Below, in pieces: positions 47,201-59,458 of a DNA stretch of 64,000 bases. The notes beneath the pieces were generated by a model, which saw nothing but the letters and a program-made list of their open reading frames with translations, had not been told where the DNA came from and ran no database searches. Each line of letters opens with the position of its first letter. Position 1 is the first letter of the stretch. The position numbers and the translations under genes are program-made. This DNA is from Isoetes taiwanensis (Eukaryota > Streptophyta > Lycopodiopsida > Isoetales > Isoetaceae): assembly GCA_021234155.1 (NCBI GenBank), contig JAJEKV010000001.1, forward strand, positions 29,156,177 through 29,220,176, in the 5' to 3' direction.

Positions 47201-47684
47201 CTCAGGTGCATTGAAGTCTCCAAGGAGCATGACTACGCCCATCCGCTTGTCTTTGGCCAGTATGTCATCATATAGATCGACATACGGGTCCATCCTGCCC
47301 ACCTCAGGATGGTCGTCGGATAGAAGGGACTCTCGTGATGGGGAAAGTAGCAAGCATTTTGGAAGAGAGGATCTCCGCCCGGTGGTGGTGCACTCGGATC
47401 CACAAGTAGCGGTTATGTCCGGCCGGTCTTCCTCGGAGGGAAACTAAATGTGCCAAGGCTACCCGGTAGTAGCAGGCAACCCCACCGTGCCCATGTCTCC
47501 CTGTACAACCATTGAACACTGAAAAATGCTGGTACCCTGGCAGATCGGGCAGCCTATGGCCTGGGTGTTCCCATGTCTCCATGAGGAAGATGAGGTCCAT
47601 GTCCACAGCCACTGAATTGAGGCTATTGCCCTTCTGCCACGGGAAACCCCGACAATTCCAGACCACCACCCGGAGGCACAATTC
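44240..47684 (-). pseudogene. LINE copy 2 ORF2: AP-endonuclease, reverse transcriptase, Cys/His tail
   Basis: The N-terminus begins four codons after the ORF1 stop with LRVVVWNCRGF, the start of an APE-type endonuclease. Motifs DLIFLMETWEHPGHR, NRYLWIRVHH, VVMLLGDFNAPEG (about 47250) and DSDHLPLYV (about 46870) follow. The RT region has LQRLANGKAADLDGLQAELL, PIYKAGDPHCPANYR, GFRPRHSTIDHIFTLRAL, GVRQGCPLSPTLFGLYIDQL (about 45770) and the catalytic QLIYADDMDLLAHT (about 45640). KYLGVEFPSSMYWDASIRL and VEDESHAFQSCPAYTQI complete it. The YADD box is intact. Frames break several times (near 47330, 46490, 45720, 45400 and in 44900-45250), so it is not translatable as it stands. Part of that damage may be sequencing error (see findings). 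The protein would nick DNA and prime reverse transcription at the target. Confidence 0.9.
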
Positions 47685-49742
47685 CTATTGAGCGGTCGGA
47701 GATGCTTGTGTAGTGTGTGTCACGGATGGACCAGCAGCGGGAGCAGACTGAGTTGCGGGGGCAGACTTCGGACAAGCAGAAGCGGAGTTAGCAGGGGCAG
47801 CATTTGGCTGAGTGGGAGCAGACGGAGTTGTAGGAGCAGGTTGCGGAGGATCAGGAGCAGAGGCAGCAGGGGTAGCATTTGGCTGAGCAGGTGCAGCTGT
47901 AGCATTTGGTCGACGCGCAGCGCCCCCCGACCGGGCGAACTCCCTCCCGCGTGCCTCTGTTGCAACCGGAGTAAGATCCCGACTCACATACGTAGATGTG
48001 CCCTTCAAGAACTTGCCCTGTCGCAAGATGGCCTCGAACTCGTGCATCCGCAGAGCGGTGAACACCACGACTTCGGCGGGGCCTGGGCGCTGGACCCCAC
48101 ACCGGGCTGGTCGCGTAACCTGAACAGCTCCTGGACCAGGAAACGTCATGCGCCCAAGGATCTGTGTGTGTATCTTCCGGGTGAGATTCTCTCCAGCTCT
48201 TTCGACAGGCCACGAACTACCAGGTTGTGGCTCCGTCGCCTGCGCTCACGGAGCTCAGCGTTGGTGAGGAGCACCGCCCCTCGGCGATGGGGCCGCAGCG
48301 TGATGATGGTGCGGCGGGGTGGGGCTGCGGCTGCCGGCGTTCAGGTTGACCAGGTGACCCCGATTGACGTCTTGCAGGTTGTTGGGCTTGCGGCACTGGT
48401 GTGTCATGTGCTGTAGCTTTTGTTCTCACAGTGCGGGCTCGGCTCTTGCAAAGGCTTGGTTACGTCTTGCCATCTCCAGCGTGCGGTGCGCCATTGTTCA
48501 TCGCCTGCGCACGGAGGCCCTTGCCTTGGTGGGCAGCGGCGGTCCAGACTGTTGCATTTCCGGTCCGTGCCAAATCCTTCTCGAAGGCGCTTCGTCTTTG
48601 CCTCGTTAACCTCCAAAGGCGGACTGCAACCTCCAATCTTCGCGGTAGCCTCCTCAACTTCCAACTGGAGTGTGGCCTGTGCGCGCCGTGCCATGGCATT
48701 GGCCTCATCAACCTCGATGCGGAGCTGAGACATCTCGCCTCTTCGGTCCCTGTCCTGTCTCGCAGCATCCAGGGTATCCATGCGAGCCCGCATGTCTGCG
48801 AGCACCTGCCGGTCTTGCTGTCTCTCAGAATGCACCAAGCGGATGCTGTCGTCTAGCCGGTGTGCTTGGGTCTCCAACTCAATGATCTGTTGTTTCGCTA
48901 TCACCAACTGTCTGCACAACACGTGGGATGTTGCAGACTCCATCTCCGTCTCCATGCCCGCAATGCGGGCACTGTTGACCTCAACCCCAGCTTGGATGGC
49001 GGCCCAAGCTTCTGCCAACAGAAGGGGCCCTGTGGGGCCTGAGCAGCCAACTTTCGGCTGCCGAGCCGGTCTGGCTGTGTGGGCCTTGGCCCGGGCCTCC
49101 TTCTTCATGGAGGATGTCTCTCCCTTGCTCACTGCGTCTGCACAGGGCCGCTTCCTTGTTCTTGGTTTTCCCAGGCAGGCTCGGCCTGCGGAAGGTCAGC
49201 AGGCTGTGCTGGGGTTTGCCCGAGGTGGGGTGCTGTGGTCTGTGGAAGCTCACCTGCTAGGGGTGAGTCCGGACACTGGGCTGCTTCTGTGGCCATGACT
49301 GGGGGTATGGCACGTCAAGCAAGGTTTAGGCTATGGCAGGGGCTTGTCAGGTCTGGCAGGGCTAGGCAGGCTATGGCAGGGCTGTGGCCAGGCAAGGCCA
49401 AGAGGCAATTGGTATGGCTATGGCAATGTCAGGCAAATGTTGGAGCCTAGCTCAACATTATTCTGTGCGCTGACTTCCAAAGGCAGTGGGATCTCTGACA
49501 TACAAAATTGCGCTCAGAATCCAATCTGGGGACCAAAAACGTATGTCAGAGCACCTTTTAGGGGTTTGGGGGTTTAGGGGCTAGAGAGAGACTGTAAACC
49601 CTAGAGAGAGAAAGCCAGAAAGGGGCAAATCAAGGGGCCTCTATGCAAGGGGCTGTAGGCAAGGCAGAGCAAATCCAAAGACAAGCCGATTGCAGAAACA
49701 AGCAGATCAAAGCAAATCACTTACCAAGCCGGTACCTGGATA
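44263..49742 (-). mobile_element. LINE copy 2, near full length (about 5.5 kb)
   Basis: The most complete copy. It has a 5' leader of about 600 bp rich in GGGGTTTGGGGG and AACCCTAGAGAGAG blocks (read in window orientation), ORF1, a TAG junction, ORF2, the stem-loop module, a 3' end GGACGATAAAAGAACC and a (CCTT)n tail. It is flanked by the TAAGAAGGA target duplication. The clade is not assigned; the order coiled-coil/RRM ORF1 then APE-RT without an RNase H is compatible with L1- or Jockey-like groups. Confidence 0.93.
47685..49132 (-). pseudogene. LINE copy 2 ORF1: coiled coil, RRM-like region, Pro/Ala-rich tail
   Basis: It starts MSKGETSSMKKEARAKAH. A basic head is followed by a long coiled coil (AIQAGVEVNSARIAGMETEM to about QLRIEVDEANAMARRAQ). 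After a frame change come RRRSHNLVVRGLSKELERI near 48220 and VVVFTALRMHEFEAILRQGK near 48030. These resemble the RNA-binding RRM core of LINE ORF1 proteins (NLVVxGL...F...A...L). The tail at 47685-47920 is Pro/Ala/Thr-rich and reaches TAG at 47685-47687. Such proteins bind LINE RNA as trimers or multimers. Frame changes at about 48420 and 48170 break this copy; the order of domains is clear. Confidence 0.8.
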
Positions 49743-50026
49743 AGAAGGAGAGATCTTGCTTTAAAATAAATGACACAAAATTTTGCACAAATATAAAATC
49801 CAACATTATAAAGACAATCACATATGTCATACAAACTGCTGAATTTTCAGGTACAAAAACTTTGCTTCATGGAAAAACATCATGCAGAATAAATATAGGA
49901 TTTCAAAACGGCATGATAAAATTGATCAGCAAACATGTAGAGCACGAGGTACAGATGCTTTGTTTCACATAATAGCACTATGACCATAGAAGGATAAGCA
50001 CCAAGCCTGCCTCATTTTGTAAAAAG

Positions 50027-53000
50027 TCTACTTCATCTTAGAGGTAATTTTGCTTGAAGAACCTTCATAAACAACAAAATGCCGATGGTGTTCTTGTAAA
50101 GCAAACACAACAGACTTGGCATCTCCCCTAACCCACGCGTGACAGAAGTCCGTGTCAAATAAAATTGCATAAATTTTCCCAATCTTGACCCTTCATTTGC
50201 ATCAGCGGTCTATAATCGAAGTTGATCACATACACTCAAAATATCTTTAGTATAAATTAAGATATAATAAGAAAATAATGTTTGTACGTAAGTATATAAG
50301 TGAGAAAGTGAGTTTTCCACACCCCATCCATGGTGAATAGAGCACCACATGGCACGATTTTGGCCATCCATGTTCTCCCTCCAACTTAGTGGGGGGCTTT
50401 GAAAACTCCTATGTTGTGTGGGGGATTCGCATCCATGGCGAATAAGGCGCCAAGTGGCAAAACAATATTATTATGTCAATATTCCTATATATAATAAGAA
50501 AATAGCGTCTGTATGTAAGTGAGTGAGTGAATGAGTTTTCCATGCCCCATCCATGGTGAATAGAGCGCCACGTGAGTAAGTGCGTTTTTCACACTTTGTC
50601 CATCCATGTTCTCCCTCCAACTTAGTGGGGCGAACTCCTATGTTGTGTGGGGAATTCACATCCACAGTGAATAGAGCAGCACGTGGCGCGATCTTGGCCA
50701 TCCATGTTCTCCCTCCAACTTAGTAAAACTCTTATGTTGTGAGGGATTCAAACCCTGATCCGTGCCCCCCAAACCCACTATACCTACCACTAGAACAATG
50801 TTTAAATTGAAATGCACTCATTTAAGAAGGGCGTTTGAAAGATCCCTCTTGAAAATTTACAAAATTCTAAAATACCCCTAAAAAGGACCCTTTTATTATC
50901 TTTAGTTCAAAGATTTACAAAACTGCTCATGAAAATAGTCATTTTAGAAAGACTTAACATTAAGGAGAAAAATAAAAAAGAAAAATATCCCATTTTGGAG
51001 GGGGGAAGAACTGCTATGAAAGCCAAAGATTTATTATGGGGCAAATTCATATGAAAAAATTAGATGCTTTTGTATCTTATCCCTGAAAACTTTTATGTTG
51101 GCTGTTATAGAAGACAGAAAATTTGTTATTTCCAAACCATTTTGGTTAAACGTCCTAGTTGACCTTAAAAGACATTGGGAGGCAGTTGAACAAACTTCTT
51201 GAATGATAAACTATTGTCTTTGCATCACATGGTATTACAGACACCAATACATCCACCATATCATGCAGTTAGCTGAGGTTTCAGTTGACGATGCCACATA
51301 AATTTATATCAAGAAAACAAGAGTTGAAGTAATGAAGCTCTGTGATTACATGTCTTTCTCTGTTGTTCTCGGAGATGTATTCATACACATTTTTGGGCTT
51401 GCACATACTAATCGGCAACATGGTGATGCTCAGAAGATAGTCAACCTCCTTGTCAATGTTGAGTGTCTTCAAAGACAATTTTGTCATTCTGTAGTAAAGC
51501 ATGCCATCCTTTGCATATTTCTCCACAGAGAAGTATTATTCGTTTGCCTTGCCCTTTTTCCTCGCCCTTTTGCAAAGAAATATGTAAACTTCTGAGGGGT
51601 TTCTACTCCTCGCACATCTATGGACAAATCATGTGGTTTCCGTCTTGTCGAACATCCTTGTCTCCATAACATTTTGGGGTCCTTTGCCTTTAGTAGCATC
51701 TTTAAGCCGCCGAAAGTGAAGTTAGCACGTGTATAGAGAAAAAAAAAAGTAGAAATAACAATACGGTTCGAATATATAGAATCTAACTTGGTCTGTAGTG
51801 GTTGAAATCACTATAAAGTATATTTATTAGTGCCTAATTATTTATTCTTGTTGGGAACAATACCATCTCTGAAGCATGCCATAGTGATGCCGAGGCCATG
51901 TAATTTCATAGATATGCAGAGACCATAGATTTATCACGCTGCACATAGATTGTGTTGCTTGCGAAATTGAAGAAACACGCAGCACATTTCTATTTGAAAG
52001 GATAATGATCCTGAAATAAAAGTTAAGGCCAGAAAAGCTTATGAATTGAATCATCAAATTAGTCCACCACTCTAAACCTTGCCTCTCTCCGATTCGCATT
52101 TGTTCTAAAACGTGAAATTCTCATCAGGCAATTTTGCCCGTTCCAAGGTTGGAGGCTGGAACTAATTCGTTAAACTGCCCTTAAGGAATCGTATGCAAGA
52201 ATAATCTATATATTAATCGAAGACATCTCACCATGGATTTGATTCCGGCAAATTTATCTTTCCTTAATCTGTAACCTTAAAACTAATGCCTAAGAAGGAA
52301 GGAAGGAAGGTTCTTTTATCGTCCGCAGAGGCCAATCGGCCTATGGGACCCAAATTACACGGGTGCAGCAAGCCCGTTGCTACCCGGATTTAAAAACCCC
52401 CCTTAGGAGGGAAAAACCATCGTAGCAACAAGCCTGCTGGCAGCTGTACAAATATACATATACACATGAATTTCCGGCACCTCAGGTAGGCGCCCGGGGG
52501 CAGAGGTGAGTCCGCAGATCCAAAACCTCCTGGAGGTAGGAGCCAAGGGATCGAACTGACTACTGAGTAGCTCGTGCAGGGGCAGACCAGGTCGCACCAA
52601 GAGAATGTAGCGAGCCCGAATCTGAGTATAGGCTGGACAGCTCTGGAAGGCATGGCTTTCATCCTCAACAACCCCCAGCGGGCAACACTGACAACTGGCG
52701 CGGCTCTCCAACCCACCGACCCGTCTCAAGCCGAAGATGGTGGGCCCCTGTTCGAATGGACGCGATGATCCTGTGCTTTTTCATGGGCAACTGAGAACGC
52801 AGGTAGAGCTGTGGGCTACGAACCAGGGTGGGGTTTATGTGCTGTTTGTAGTGTGCCACCTTTACCTGTTCCAGAGCATGGTGGTCCCAGAGCTTCTTCA
52901 GGAAACAAGAGTCCAAGTACCCCCTCGGCCTATCCGGGCCGGCATCTGTGTGCACCTGGACGCACCTATGTGCGTCTACGTTCAAATAGCTAGCCACCGG

Positions 53001-56000
53001 GCTCTCTTGTCCTTCCAACAAGCCCCCGGTTCGCGGGCTCATCGCCACGGTGTAAGCCAAGTCGCGGGAGCCGAGTGTCGCCCCATCTTTGGCCACCTTC
53101 CGAAATAAACAATGTGTCTATCGAGGGCCGCATCTTTGCAGGGGCATGAATCTTGTCTTCGCAACAAGATCGATATGGGCGAGGGCTTGACCCCAAGTGC
53201 CCGCGTCAAAAATGCCTTCTGGACCTGCTCTACGTCGTTCCAAGTCGCCAAAGACACCACTGGGCCCCACACCTCGACCCCATACAGAAGAACTGGCTCC
53301 ACCAATGTCCGGAACAAATGTGGTGGTGGCCCCGATCATGGCTTCGCCCCCTGTGACTATTGTTTTGCATTGCGTCTGGCGCCTTCCAACCTCTTGGGTC
53401 ACCCGGCGAATGGATGCATCCCAATACATTGAGGACGGAAATTCCACCCCCATGTACTTGTAGCTGGGTGTAACCTCTACCATCTGCCTCTGATAAGTGA
53501 GTGCCGGATGTGTTGGATGACGTGAGGAGGATATGAGGACCTCCTTAGTCTTGGCCAGGTTGACACGCATGTCCGCCGACCGGAGAATGTGTCCGGGGCA
53601 TCTAGGGTGTGCCGCATGCCCTCGGTGTATGGGCCAAGAGGTCCATATCATCGCATAGATGAGCTGCCCGGATGACACGGTGCAAGAGCTATATACCACC
53701 CCCATTGGCGGCAAGCGGGCTTCCAACTGGTCAATGTAAAGTCCAAAGAGTGTGGGTGAGAGGACAACCTTGCCTAACTCCAATGCTCTTGGCAAATGAC
53801 CGCCCTTCGGTTGCATGCGGCTGTGCAGCTCGACAACCGGTCGGTACCGCGTTCGGCTAGCAGATCCATAGGGAGCCCGGATGATGCAATCTCGCCCCAC
53901 AACCAATCCCGCGTTGTCCGACCGAGGGCCCCCGAGTGTGAAGATGTGATCAATGGTCGAATGTCTGGTCGGAAGCTTTGCCGGGTAAGTGCCCGACTTT
54001 CGTTGCCTCGCCCCTGGTTACCCCCGTCGAGAATGCCCCCGCACGCCTTTGGCAAACACCGAGCTGACCATGATGGTTCGGTGGTGAATGGCCGGACGGG
54101 TGTGGGTCCCCCGCCTTGTAGATCGGAACAACCCCGCTTGTGGTCCATGGTAGGGGAAAAACCCTCTTGCGCCTGTTGAGCGGTCAAAGCAAGGCCGGGC
54201 ACCATGGGCTGTCCCGCCCACTTGAGCAACTCCGCTTGCGGTGCCATCCAAGTCTGCGCCGCCTTTCCATTAGCCAGCGCCGCAGCCCCTCTTCGACATC
54301 TTCTTACGTGATGACGGGGTGGGCCATGTTGCGGGGGGCACATCGTCCGTGTTCCTGGGGATCATAAAAGGCTGTAACCGCATCTTTGCTCCCATTGCAC
54401 CGGGCATTGATGTTCCCGTGAGGTTGTGCCGGGCTCAAGCAGAGTACCCCGCGCCGTAAAGTTCTGGTGGGCATCCGAGGGGCGAACATTTCTCCTTGGT
54501 GCCTTGCCAGGTACCTTGCCTTTGTTTCCTTGAGGAAGGCACGGTAATGGCTGGTGGCCTAAGCTCGCGTGTCCTGATCCACGATGAGACGGAGTACGCG
54601 CGTTTGCATTCCTTACACTCAGCATCAAACCGCATGTTACATGGGAAGGTTCGCGGCCTCGATCTACGGCATAGGGGAGGTCTCCCCAGCACACAATGCG
54701 CCTTTGTTATGAGGAGCTCAACCGGCTAGTCGGTTCTTTGTTCCAAAGATGTGGGCCCGCAGAACCGTCGGGAGGGCTTCTGCGAGCATGTCGGGTAAGC
54801 CTCCACCGCTCATAATCCAAAGCGCCAAACCGGTGGGTCGCAAGGTACTGCGCTTGGGGGCCGTAGTGGTGGCCGCCCGACTTCACATAGAGTGGGAGGT
54901 GATCTGAGTCGGCCTCCTCGTCCCGACTGTCCGTGCTGACGTGAAAATGGCTGACAAGGTGTACATCCTGCGCAGCCACTATGACATAATCCACGACACT
55001 AGTTCCGCCGCCGTGATTTTCCTGTTTGCAAGTGTACCCGTGGGAAGAGGGCCATTGTGGTAGGCCATTGCATATAAGCAGGTCAAAGATACCCGCGACA
55101 TCGAGGAGCATTGTATCCGCCGGGCGGGTGACCTGACTGTCATCTGAGTGCCGTGTGCAAGCTACCTCTGCGGGACGCAACTGCAGCACGTCATCCGCAA
55201 GGGGGTCCAGCCGCATGGCCTGTTCCACCCCTGTCCGTGCATTGAAGTCTCCAAGGAGCATGACTCTGCCCATCCGCTTGTGCTGCTGTATGTCATCATA
55301 TAGATCGACATACGGGTCCATCCTGTCCACCTCCGGATGGCTGTGATAGAAGGGACTCTCTGCATGGGGAAAGTAGCAAGCAGCTGGGAAGAGAGGATAT
55401 CCGCCAGGGTGGTGCACTCGGATCCACAAGTAGCGGTTATGTCCGGCTTGGGTCTTCGGAGGGAAACCAAATGTGCCAAGGCTACCCGAGGTAGCAGCAA
55501 CCCCACCGCGCTCCACGCCTCCCTATACAACCATTGAACAAAAAAAAATGCCTGGTACCTCGGCAGATCGGGCAGCCTATGGCCTCGGGTGTTCCCATGT
55601 CTCCATGAGGAAGATGAGGTCCATGTCCACGCCCATCGAATTGAGGCTATTGCCCTTCCGCCACCTGAAACCCCGACAATTCCGCACCACCACGGGAGGC
55701 ACAATTCCTATTGAGCGGCCGGAGATGCTTGTGTAGTGTGTGTCACGGATGGACCAAAGCGGGAGCAGACCGAAGTTGGCGGGGAGACTTCGGACAAGCG
55801 TAGCGGAGTCGCCAGGGGCAGATTTGGCCGAGTGGGGAGCGCAGCGGAGTTGTAGGAGCTGGTTGCGGAGGATCGAGGAGAGGAGGCGGCAGGGTAGCAT
55901 TTGGCTGAAAGCAGTGTGTGCAACCGCAAAGATTTGGTCGACCGCAGCGCCCCCACGACCTCGGGCGAACTCCCTCTGCGTGCCTCCTGTTGTAACCGAG

Positions 56001-57175
56001 TAAGATCCCGACTCACATCTGAGAGATGTGCCCTTGGTAACTTGCCCTGTCGCGGTATGGCTCTCGAACTTCGTGCATCCATAGCGGTGAACACCGCGAC
56101 TTCGGTGTGGCACGGGCGTGGACCCCCTGCCGGGCTGGTCGGCGTAACTGAACAGCCCACGGACCAGAAACGTCATGCGCCCAAGGATCGTGTGTGTATC
56201 TTCGGGTGAGATTCTCTCGGCTCTTCGGCAGCCCGCGAACTACCGGGTTGTGGCTCAAAGTCGCCTGCGCTCCGAGCTCGGCGTTCGGTGAGGGCACGGC
56301 CCACTCGGCCTAGTGGCGACAGCGATGATGGTGGTCTTGGCGGGGCTGGGGCTGCCGGCGTTGAGTTGACCGGTGACCCCGATTGGCGTCTTGCGGGTTG
56401 TTGGGCTTGCGGCCTTTGGTGTGTCATGTCTTTGTAGCTTTTTGTTCTCGAGGTGCGGAGCTCGGCTCTTGCAAAGGCTTGGTCTGTCTTGCCATCTCCC
56501 GCGTGCGGTCGCCATTGTTCATCGCCTCTGCACGGAGGCCCTTGCCTATTTGGGCAGCGGACAGTCGGGCTGTTGCATTTCGGTCCGTGCAAATCCTTCT
56601 CCGGCTTCGATCTTTGCCTCGTTAACCTCCAAAGGCGGCTGCAACCTGCCTCTTGCGCGGTAGCCTCCTCAACTTCCAAGCGGGGTGTGGCACGTCGCTG
56701 GCGCCGTGCCATGGCATTGGCCTCATCAACCTCGATGCGGAGCTGAGACATCTCGCACTTTGCCCGGTCCCTGTCCTGTCTCGCAGCATCCAGGGTATCC
56801 ATGCGAGCCCGCGTAATACCGCGAGCACCTGCGGTCTTCTTTGTCTCTCGGAATGCACCAAGCCGGATCTTTGTCGTCTAGCCCGGTGTGCTTGGGTCTT
56901 CAACTTCGGTGATCTGTTGTTTTCGCTATCACCAAGCATGCATGCGTACAACACGTGGGATGTTGCAGACTCCATCTCCGTCTCCATGCCCGCAATGCGG
57001 GCACTGTTGGCCTCAACCCCAGCTTGGATGGCGGCCCAAGCTTCTGCCAACAGAAGGGGCCCTGTGGGGCCTGAGCAGCCAACTTTCGGCTGCCGAGCCG
57101 GTCTGGCTGTGTGGGCCTTGGCCCGGGCCTCCTTCTTCATGGAGGATGTCTCTCCCTTGCTCACTGCGTCTGCAC
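50027..57175. repeat. Segmental duplication unit 3, right end truncated inside the LINE
   Basis: Matches unit 2 from its first base. Homology stops at 57175, equivalent to 49143 in unit 2, leaving the LINE 5' leader and the downstream block absent. Unique sequence begins with TCTGTGTGAAAAAATCC. Confidence 0.95.
52300..57175 (-). mobile_element. LINE copy 3, 5' end missing
   Basis: The same insertion as copies 1 and 2. It has the 3' tail (CCTT)n, a stem-loop at 52376-52429, ORF2 pieces (GVRQGCP region near 53780, endonuclease LLGDFNA near 55250) and the ORF1 coiled coil at 56600-57215. It ends at the duplication breakpoint. It has far more frame changes than copy 2. Many of them are the recurrent CTG-to-CTTTG and CAG-to-CGG differences described in the findings. 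Confidence 0.93.
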
Positions 57176-58149
57176 TCTGTGTGAAAAAATCCCTAGTAGA
57201 AAGCTCAAATAACAATTCTCAACCACTTTTCCAAAAGAGGAAAAAGTCACCCTTGCAAGAATAGATGCCAAATGCAAACTAAAGAGAGTCTGCTTATGAT
57301 TTCTGGTGCTAGAACCACTAAAGATCCTGAAGAATGTTGGGCATAAAGTCAGACAGATTTTGATCAGTGCAAATCATTCAAAAATGCACTCCTGACCAGG
57401 TCAAAATTTGGTTAATATCCCTGGCAGAGAGTGAAATTTTGTAACTCGACAAAAGCAGCTCCTTTTTGGGATTTGATACTTGGATCCTTTCTCAGTATAT
57501 CTGCACACAATGGTCAAGCATGATTCTTGCAAAAAGATGTGCCAATTTTCTGGAAATTTGAGTTTAGGTCTGACAGACTGTTGCAAACTATGAACAGCAG
57601 GCAAATCTTGAGCTAATTGATGTTTGAGTGTTCTTTTTTTACTTTTTGGAGTAAATACCAATGCTATATATGCTTTTGCAGGTGAAAGGATGCAAATTAC
57701 TCAAGGAGAATGCAAATTTGGACTAGTATGAACAGATTATTGATCTAGTTGTGCAAGTGCAAAACTTCTGTCAAAAGACTATGTAGGCACTCTGAATTTA
57801 TCAACTTATACTGTGTCTGCTCACATGCAACTATTTTTCTGCTATATCTAGATTTTTGTTTTTTAGTTTATTTGATGAGTTCTTGGTGCAATAAAGGCCC
57901 ATCCGATGGCTCGGGGTCATGATTGGATGGTTGATTTAGGTAAATTTGCCGGATCTTGGCATATCTGCAGATTAGAGTTCTTGAAAAATGTTCGAGATAT
58001 ACCACAGGCAAAGTTCAAAAGGGAGGACCAAGGTATATAAGAAATAACAAATCCAATAACGTGCTATATCCACGTAGGCCTCGGTACCTCCACCGCCCCA
58101 CACGCCCAGGTATACCACGTGGCGGGGGGTGATTGGACGGGGAATCTAG
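57176..58149. other. Unique sequence right of the array; no recognised gene
   Basis: AT-rich DNA with short frames only (for example 57401-57661 minus, no signature). 58070-58140 is GC-rich and contains a CACGTGG core. Confidence 0.45.
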
Positions 58150-58920
58150 GCTTTGGGGGTAGATAGGAATTTTTTTTTTTCAAAATATAGCCTGGCACAT
58201 TTCCCAAGAAATCAAATATGAAGGCCTAAATAAACATATTTTTGAAAATTCTTTTTTGCAAAAAGAATCTTTTTTGATGCTCTCCATGATAATGGAATCT
58301 TTTTTGCAAAATCAGATCTTTCATTTTTGGCTTAAAATGAGCATGGAAATAGTGAGGTGGCAAGTAGACAAGATGAGTTGGCAAGATGAGGATGACATGG
58401 CAAAAAAGGATGATGAGGTGTCAAACAACTTGGCAAGGAATATTTTTTCTAGTCAAAACATGTGATGAGGTGGAGATCGTGATTGTGATACATGGATGAT
58501 GATGTGGAGGTGTTGGTGATGATGTGGCAAGATAACATGTCGCCTTTATGAACTTAAACAACTTATATTGAAGAATCTTTGAAAAGAATAGACACGTGTG
58601 TGATGTGACATGGCAATGAAGATGATGTGTATGATGACTTGGCCATTTTTGAGTGATGACATGGGTCAATTTCAATGCCAATGTATATAATTTGCATCCT
58701 TTAGGAACTTTGCACCTTCTCTCACCACTTGACTTCTAGAGAGAGAATTTTGACCCTTGACCATGGGGCATGACCAAATCAAGTGAAAATTTGTGCTTTA
58801 ATAAGATAGTGAAGTATGGTGGGTGTATGTGGTGTGAATGACATGTGAAAGAGAAGTTTTGACTAGAAAAAATCTCCTAGGCCAATTTGCTTTAGGAAAT
58901 GAAGGCTAGGCATGGAACTT
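58150..58920 (+). repeat. Dispersed 750-bp repeat rich in GATGATGTGG, copy 1
   Basis: It aligns with 62945-63730 in order. Shared landmarks are GAAAATTCTTTTTT, TGATGCTCT, GGTGGCAAGT, many GATGATGTGGC units, a CTAGAGAGAGAATTTTG hairpin-like block, and GGTGGGTGTATGTGG. Internally it is a degenerate tandem of short GATG-based units. Non-coding. Confidence 0.75.
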
Positions 58921-58976
58921 GAGGTCACATAGGCATGCTTTCATGGCAAAGGATATGGAAGGCTTGAGATGGAGAT

Positions 58977-59458
58977 GGTTTGGGTGCATATTCACATGGG
59001 GGGTGACTCCGGGCAACGAGAGCTGTTGGATAGGCATATTCACCCCTTATTCCTTAATCTACACCGTACGTAAAGTTCCTCGTTTGTGGGATATGCAAGT
59101 ACAAAATTTGCTATACTGTATAACAAGATTCGCAAAATACTATAAGATTTCAAGCGGAATACTATATGGTGTTGATTTTGTACGTGCAAAATACAATTAT
59201 GAGGGCTCTCGCTGCCCTACGTCACCCCCCGTGTGAATATGCACCCAAACCAAAGGGGGTTTAAGGGGGATTTTAATTTAAATGTGTTGGACCCAATGGT
59301 TGTGTTAATTAATATCAATGGTAGTTATGTGTTGGTTGTTAATGTCAATGATTGTTATGTGTTGGGGGATTTAATTTTTATATGTTGGATGTTAATGGTT
59401 TGTGTTGCAAAAAAAATTTTTTGGCCCTTCGGGGCCTTAGGGGACGTCCCCGGTGTGA
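58977..59458. repeat. Dispersed repeat with inverted ends, copy 2 of the 2.2-kb family
   Basis: 58977-59023 (GGTTTGGGTGCATATTCACA onward) is the inverse of 59205-59251, with about 180 bp between them. The right arm continues into AAAGGGGGTTT and an ATTTTAATTTAAA tract shared with 2186-2300. A CTTCGGGG-type motif lies at 59427. A foldback element or two inverted partial copies are both possible. Confidence 0.7.

Larger units (their letters stand above)
41997..50026. repeat. Segmental duplication unit 2 (8,030 bp, most complete)
   Basis: Same order as unit 1. The distance between matching points TAAGAAGGAG (41711 and 49741) gives the 8,030-bp period to unit 3. Flanks of the LINE are nearly identical to the other units, including the exon-like piece at 43247-43716 and the tandem G-box region. 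Confidence 0.95.

Noticed and set aside
47688-48416. Long plus-strand frame (242 residues) opposite LINE ORF1
   Set aside because: Shadow of the GC-rich Pro/Ala-coding strand. It overlaps the recognised LINE reading in opposite sense, and the same shadow is broken in copy 3.
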